This document shows positions 5,776-7,745 of a stretch of DNA of 7,745 bases, piece after piece. Where the stretch lies: NCBI GenBank assembly GCA_937934385.1, contig CALGZV010000297.1, forward strand, positions 1 through 7,745, read 5' to 3'. Positions within the stretch are counted from its first letter, which is position 1. The number at the start of each line of letters is the position of its first letter. Made by a program: the position numbers and the translations under genes. Origin of the DNA: an uncultured Clostridia bacterium. Its GTDB lineage: Bacteria; Bacillota; Clostridia; Oscillospirales; CAG-272. Below the pieces are notes generated by a model, which saw only the letters and a program-made list of their open reading frames with translations, made no database searches and had not been told where the DNA came from.

Positions 5776-5808
5776 AAAGCGGCAGACTTTTGTCTGCCGC
5801 CTTTTTTT
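5776..5808 (+). terminator. Rho-independent terminator upstream of the unknown CDS
   Basis: GCGGCAGAC (5779-5787), loop TTTT, GTCTGCCGC (5792-5800), then C and seven T (5802-5808). It is a strong plus-strand terminator that would insulate the following gene from upstream transcription. Confidence 0.85.
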
Positions 5809-5869
5809 CAGAGCATTATAATTCAAACATACATAAATACATTGTAAATTAAAAAAAGAGGTGGTAAAA

Positions 5870-6322
5870 ATGTTTTTGATCAAAAAGCTTTGTTTTGAGA
5901 TCGAGGGCGTAAGCGCAGAAATTCCCGAAGATATCAGTGCCGTTTTAGACACTGACTGGACAGACGAAAACTCGCTTGTTTTCAATCATAGCAGCGGCGG
6001 ATATACATTCGCTTATGAGATAAGCTATAATAATAGCACTGACACAAGAACATCGCTTGTCGAGTCCATAAAGGAGATAAGTGAGTACCCCTTTTCTGTC
6101 GAACCGTTCGGACTTAACGGACTAAAAGGCCATCATTCAACATACGCCGGCGGCAGCGAACAGTATTATGAAGCGAGATTCCTTGCAGCGCAGACGGAAA
6201 GCGGCAGTACGGGGCTTACTTTTGTTTTGTGGACTAAAAATAACGATATAGAAGAGATAAAAGCTTCTTACGAATTTAAAAAGCTTCTCTGCGGTATACG
6301 GAGAAAAGATATTATGCAATGA
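5870..6322 (+). CDS. Protein of unknown function, 150 residues
   Basis: I do not recognise a family. The ATG at 5870 is chosen because AGAGGTGG at 5857-5864 is an excellent ribosome binding site five bases upstream; an earlier GTG at 5861 lies inside that site. The product begins MFLIKKLCFEIEG and is acidic and soluble-looking: no signal peptide, no membrane helix, no coiled coil, no cysteine motif. The middle has a Gly/Tyr-rich stretch (GLNGLKGHHSTYAGG, about residues 82-96), and aromatic residues alternate with polar ones, suggesting a mostly beta or mixed alpha/beta fold. It is a single-gene unit between two near-identical terminators. A weak promoter candidate (TTCAAA, 17 bp, TAAATT) lies just upstream. 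Codon use resembles its neighbours. Confidence 0.75.
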   Translation: MFLIKKLCFEIEGVSAEIPEDISAVLDTDWTDENSLVFNHSSGGYTFAYEISYNNSTDTRTSLVESIKEISEYPFSVEPFGLNGLKGHHSTYAGGSEQYYEARFLAAQTESGSTGLTFVLWTKNNDIEEIKASYEFKKLLCGIRRKDIMQ

Positions 6323-6339
6323 AGCGGTACTAATCCCCT

Positions 6340-6373
6340 AAAAAAGCGGCTGACTTTTGTCAGCCGCCTTTTT
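6340..6373. terminator. Bidirectional Rho-independent terminator
   Basis: GCGGCTGAC (6346-6354), loop TTTT, GTCAGCCGC (6359-6367), followed by C and five T on the plus strand and by six T on the minus strand (A-run 6340-6345). It can end both the unknown CDS and the convergent XRE gene. It is nearly identical to the terminator at 5776-5808, with a compensatory A/T swap in the stem. Confidence 0.85.
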
Positions 6374-6473
6374 GTTTTTTCTAAAGAGCGGCAGGTTAAA
6401 TTCTTATCATATATTTTATCACACATTCAGCGGTATTTTTTACATTCTTATAAGGAAAATACATCTGACAGTA

Positions 6474-7010
6474 TTACTGCGATCTTCGCTCCGCTTTTTT
6501 ATCAGGACTACCGGCTGTTCCGAAGACCTTTCCTTCTGTATATGCCATCATTCTGTTGTTCGAGCATATGCACCATACAAATGCTGCGGTCAGCGAGATA
6601 TATACTATCTCGCTTTTTCCGAGTACAAATCCGCAAATCATTGCGGCGATAATTGCAATCATTTCCGCCGTCAGCTCGAAAGCATGATCCTTTTTCCACT
6701 TCTTTTTGAAGTAATCTATCCTTTCTTTACGGCTGAATGAGCTGTCCTCAAGTGCGGAGCGGAGATTTTCCTCCGCTTTTTCTTTGAAATTATCTTCGCT
6801 CAGCCGTTCTCCCGATAAAATTTCGTTGATCGTAACGCCGTATTTCACGCTCAGAAGCTGAAGTATTTCGACAGGCGGCATATATGTTCCCGTTTCCCAT
6901 CTGGAAACCGTTTTGTTTGTTACTCCAAGTTCCGCTCCGAGCTGTTCCTGCGTCAGAGAATGTTCCTTTCTCAGCTCTGCCAGAAAACGCCCTGTTTTTA
7001 TCATATCCAT
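6474..7010 (-). CDS. XRE-family helix-turn-helix regulator with two membrane helices
   Basis: The 178-residue protein has an N-terminal Cro/C1-type DNA-binding domain at about residues 6-61: LAELRKEHSLTQEQLGAEL, then the recognition helix TNKTVSRWE at 31-39, then the usual PPVEILQLLSVKYGV. This subtype with NKTVSRWETG is common in Bacillota. A charged linker (about 65-110) leads to two hydrophobic segments, about 114-131 and 134-150, which probably form a membrane hairpin. The protein is therefore likely a membrane-tethered repressor or sensor; its signal and targets are unknown. The ATG at 7010 is preceded by AGGTTAGGTG with a seven-base gap; an in-frame ATG at 7004 is possible. It converges on the unknown CDS and shares its bidirectional terminator, 100 bp downstream. 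Many relatives autoregulate; no clear operator was seen. Confidence 0.88.
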   Translation of the reverse strand: MDMIKTGRFLAELRKEHSLTQEQLGAELGVTNKTVSRWETGTYMPPVEILQLLSVKYGVTINEILSGERLSEDNFKEKAEENLRSALEDSSFSRKERIDYFKKKWKKDHAFELTAEMIAIIAAMICGFVLGKSEIVYISLTAAFVWCICSNNRMMAYTEGKVFGTAGSPDKKAERRSQ

Positions 7011-7038
7011 GCGGTAACACCTAACCTTTCATACGTAA

Positions 7039-7067
7039 ATTATACGGCGGAATAATCGATCTGTCTT
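7039..7067 (-). promoter_or_regulatory. Promoter of the XRE regulator
   Basis: On the minus strand -35 AAGACA (7062-7067), 17-bp spacer, perfect -10 TATAAT (7039-7044). A weak CGTA/TACG inverted repeat overlaps the -10. The predicted start is near 7032, giving a leader of about 20 nt. Confidence 0.55.
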
Positions 7068-7269
7068 TACCGTAAACAGCGAATCGGTACGGACAGCGGC
7101 TTTTTTGTATTGTTACGCAAATAAATGTTCTCCGGGTAAACCGAAAATTTTTCTGTGTTTATTCTACCATATTTATATAAAGCATTTGTGAAGAAAATTT
7201 TACTTTCCTGCGCTGAATATATATACGGATAAATTTTTGCCGCAAAAGAAAAAAAATACCGTAAAGCTA
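7068..7269. other. AT-rich spacer between divergent XRE and yerC-like genes
   Basis: A hairpin can form at 7061-7094 (CTGTC/GACAG enclosing CGTA/TACG), and a T-run follows four bases further on, but the geometry is poor for a terminator. A minus-strand extended -10-like TGGTAGAAT lies near 7160-7170 without a good -35. No ORF with a ribosome binding site was seen. Confidence 0.3.
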
Positions 7270-7298
7270 TTGACTTTAGCGTGATAAAGTGGTATTAT
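7270..7298 (+). promoter_or_regulatory. Promoter of the yerC-like gene
   Basis: -35 TTGACT (7270-7275), 17-bp spacer, -10 TATTAT (7293-7298). The predicted start is near 7305, leaving a leader of about 125 nt. Confidence 0.75.
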
Positions 7299-7304
7299 AT
7301 GAAA

Positions 7305-7380
7305 GTGCGGAGAAAACGTCTCCGGCCTATCCCGAAAGTCCGTGCCGCAAACGCCTGCGGATTTTACGGGACGCATGCAT
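7305..7380 (+). promoter_or_regulatory. Structured 5' leader of the yerC-like gene, class unknown
   Basis: The leader contains CGGAGA/TCTCCG (7308-7313 with 7319-7324), TCCCG/CGGGA (7330-7334 with 7367-7371) enclosing CCGC/GCGG (7345-7348 with 7357-7360), and GTGC near its 5' end able to pair with GCAT at 7373-7376. This resembles a compact multi-branched fold closed by its ends. It is GC-rich in an AT-rich spacer. It fits a riboswitch-like element or a protein site, but I see no consensus of a known class. The roughly 50 nt that follow, up to the ribosome binding site, are unstructured and A-rich. Confidence 0.4.
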
Positions 7381-7430
7381 AATACAAAAAATCCTGACAG
7401 GATAAAAAATATATCGGAAAGGAAAGAGAT

Positions 7431-7745
7431 ATGAATTTTCACTCCGAAGCTATAGACAGACTTTTTGAAAGCTTTTTAGCTTTAGAGACTGTCGAAGAAT
7501 GCTACAGCTATTTTGAGGACCTTTGCACGATAAAAGAGATAGAGGACATGGCACAGAGACTTGAAGCCGCAATACTCCTCAAAAAAGGCGTCAGCTATCA
7601 GAATATAAGCAGGGAGATCGGCATAAGCACCGCGACTATCGGACGCGTCAGCAAGTGCCTTAACTACGGAGGCGGCGGATACGCGTCGGCTATTGCGAAG
7701 CTCGCCGCGGCAGGTCTGTGCGACATATCGGCGGACGAAGTCTGC
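7431..7745 (+). CDS. yerC: YerC/YecD-family TrpR-like transcriptional regulator (partial at 3' end)
   Basis: The first 105 codons are visible and no stop is reached. The sequence matches the YerC/YecD family, a Bacillota group related to the tryptophan repressor TrpR. Diagnostic blocks are LETVEECYSYFEDLCTIKEI at about 18-37, the MAQRLEAAILL helix at 40-50, and the TrpR-like helix-turn-helix VSYQNISREIGISTATIGRV at about 54-73, followed by SKCLNYGGGGY. Bacillus YerC is only about 104 residues long, so this protein has a longer C-terminus, here beginning AIAKLAAAGLCDISADE. The family is predicted to bind DNA; its ligand is not well established. The start has GGAAAGGAAAG immediately upstream. 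It has its own promoter and a structured leader, so post-initiation control is possible. Confidence 0.88.
   Translation, partial: MNFHSEAIDRLFESFLALETVEECYSYFEDLCTIKEIEDMAQRLEAAILLKKGVSYQNISREIGISTATIGRVSKCLNYGGGGYASAIAKLAAAGLCDISADEVC

Larger units (their letters stand above)
5610..5808 (+). ncRNA. Possible structured RNA ending in a Rho-independent terminator
   Basis: This stretch holds a chain of hairpins leading into a strong plus-strand terminator, with no ORF bearing a ribosome binding site. CGCCG (5617-5621) can pair with CGGCG (5671-5675), enclosing ATGAC/GTCAT (5630-5634, 5664-5668) and GCAAAACC/GGTTTTGC (5638-5645, 5656-5663). CTCCCG/CGGGAG and TTTGCAA/TTGCAAA hairpins follow. No promoter was found, so it may instead be the trailer of a transcript coming from further left. 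Confidence 0.3.

Noticed and set aside
5665..5985. 106-codon minus-strand ORF across the terminator
   Set aside because: It crosses a strong terminator and overlaps the well-supported plus-strand CDS starting at 5870; its composition is that of a shadow frame.

Overview
The window looks like a chromosomal segment of a low-to-moderate GC Bacillota, most likely a gut Clostridia of the Ruminococcaceae/Oscillospirales type. That placement is inferred from strong AGGAG-type ribosome binding sites, near-consensus SigA promoters with 17-bp spacers, a YerC/YecD-type TrpR-like regulator, an XRE regulator with two membrane helices, and intergenic DNA rich in small palindromes. No rRNA, tRNA, CRISPR array, transposase or phage gene was found.

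Layout. Bases 1-206 (minus) hold the N-terminus of a PAS-domain signalling protein. Bases 451-3096 (minus) hold a complete valyl-tRNA synthetase, valS. A 349-bp divergent intergenic region with two good promoters separates it from a complete YfbR-type HD-domain 5'-deoxynucleotidase (3446-4042, plus). Bases 4043-5808 form about 1.8 kb with no convincing protein gene but a great deal of structure: one truncated and one complete copy (4205-4289, 4313-4547) of a hairpin-rich ~235-bp repeat, two candidate structured RNAs on the minus strand (4645-4749 and 5033-5167) each with its own strong promoter, a second complete repeat copy with an inverted core (5363-5598), and a hairpin-rich stretch ending in a strong terminator (5610-5808). 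A protein of unknown function (5870-6322, plus) lies between two near-identical terminators. It is followed by a minus-strand XRE regulator with two membrane helices (6474-7010). The window ends inside a YerC/YecD-family gene (7431-7745, plus) that has a strong promoter and a roughly 125-nt structured leader.

The protein genes look mostly like independent transcription units and not one pathway: translation (valS), nucleotide-pool cleaning (yfbR), and regulators. The most unusual part is the 4.2-5.6 kb island. The two minus-strand RNA candidates share an exact 11-base block that forms the same 7-base hairpin loop, although their stems differ. They are bracketed by repeat elements whose stems covary between copies, and whose core lies in opposite orientation in the two complete copies while the outer ends keep one orientation. 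I could not assign the RNAs to any known class from memory. They are the best candidates for something undescribed, but this rests on sequence reading alone.
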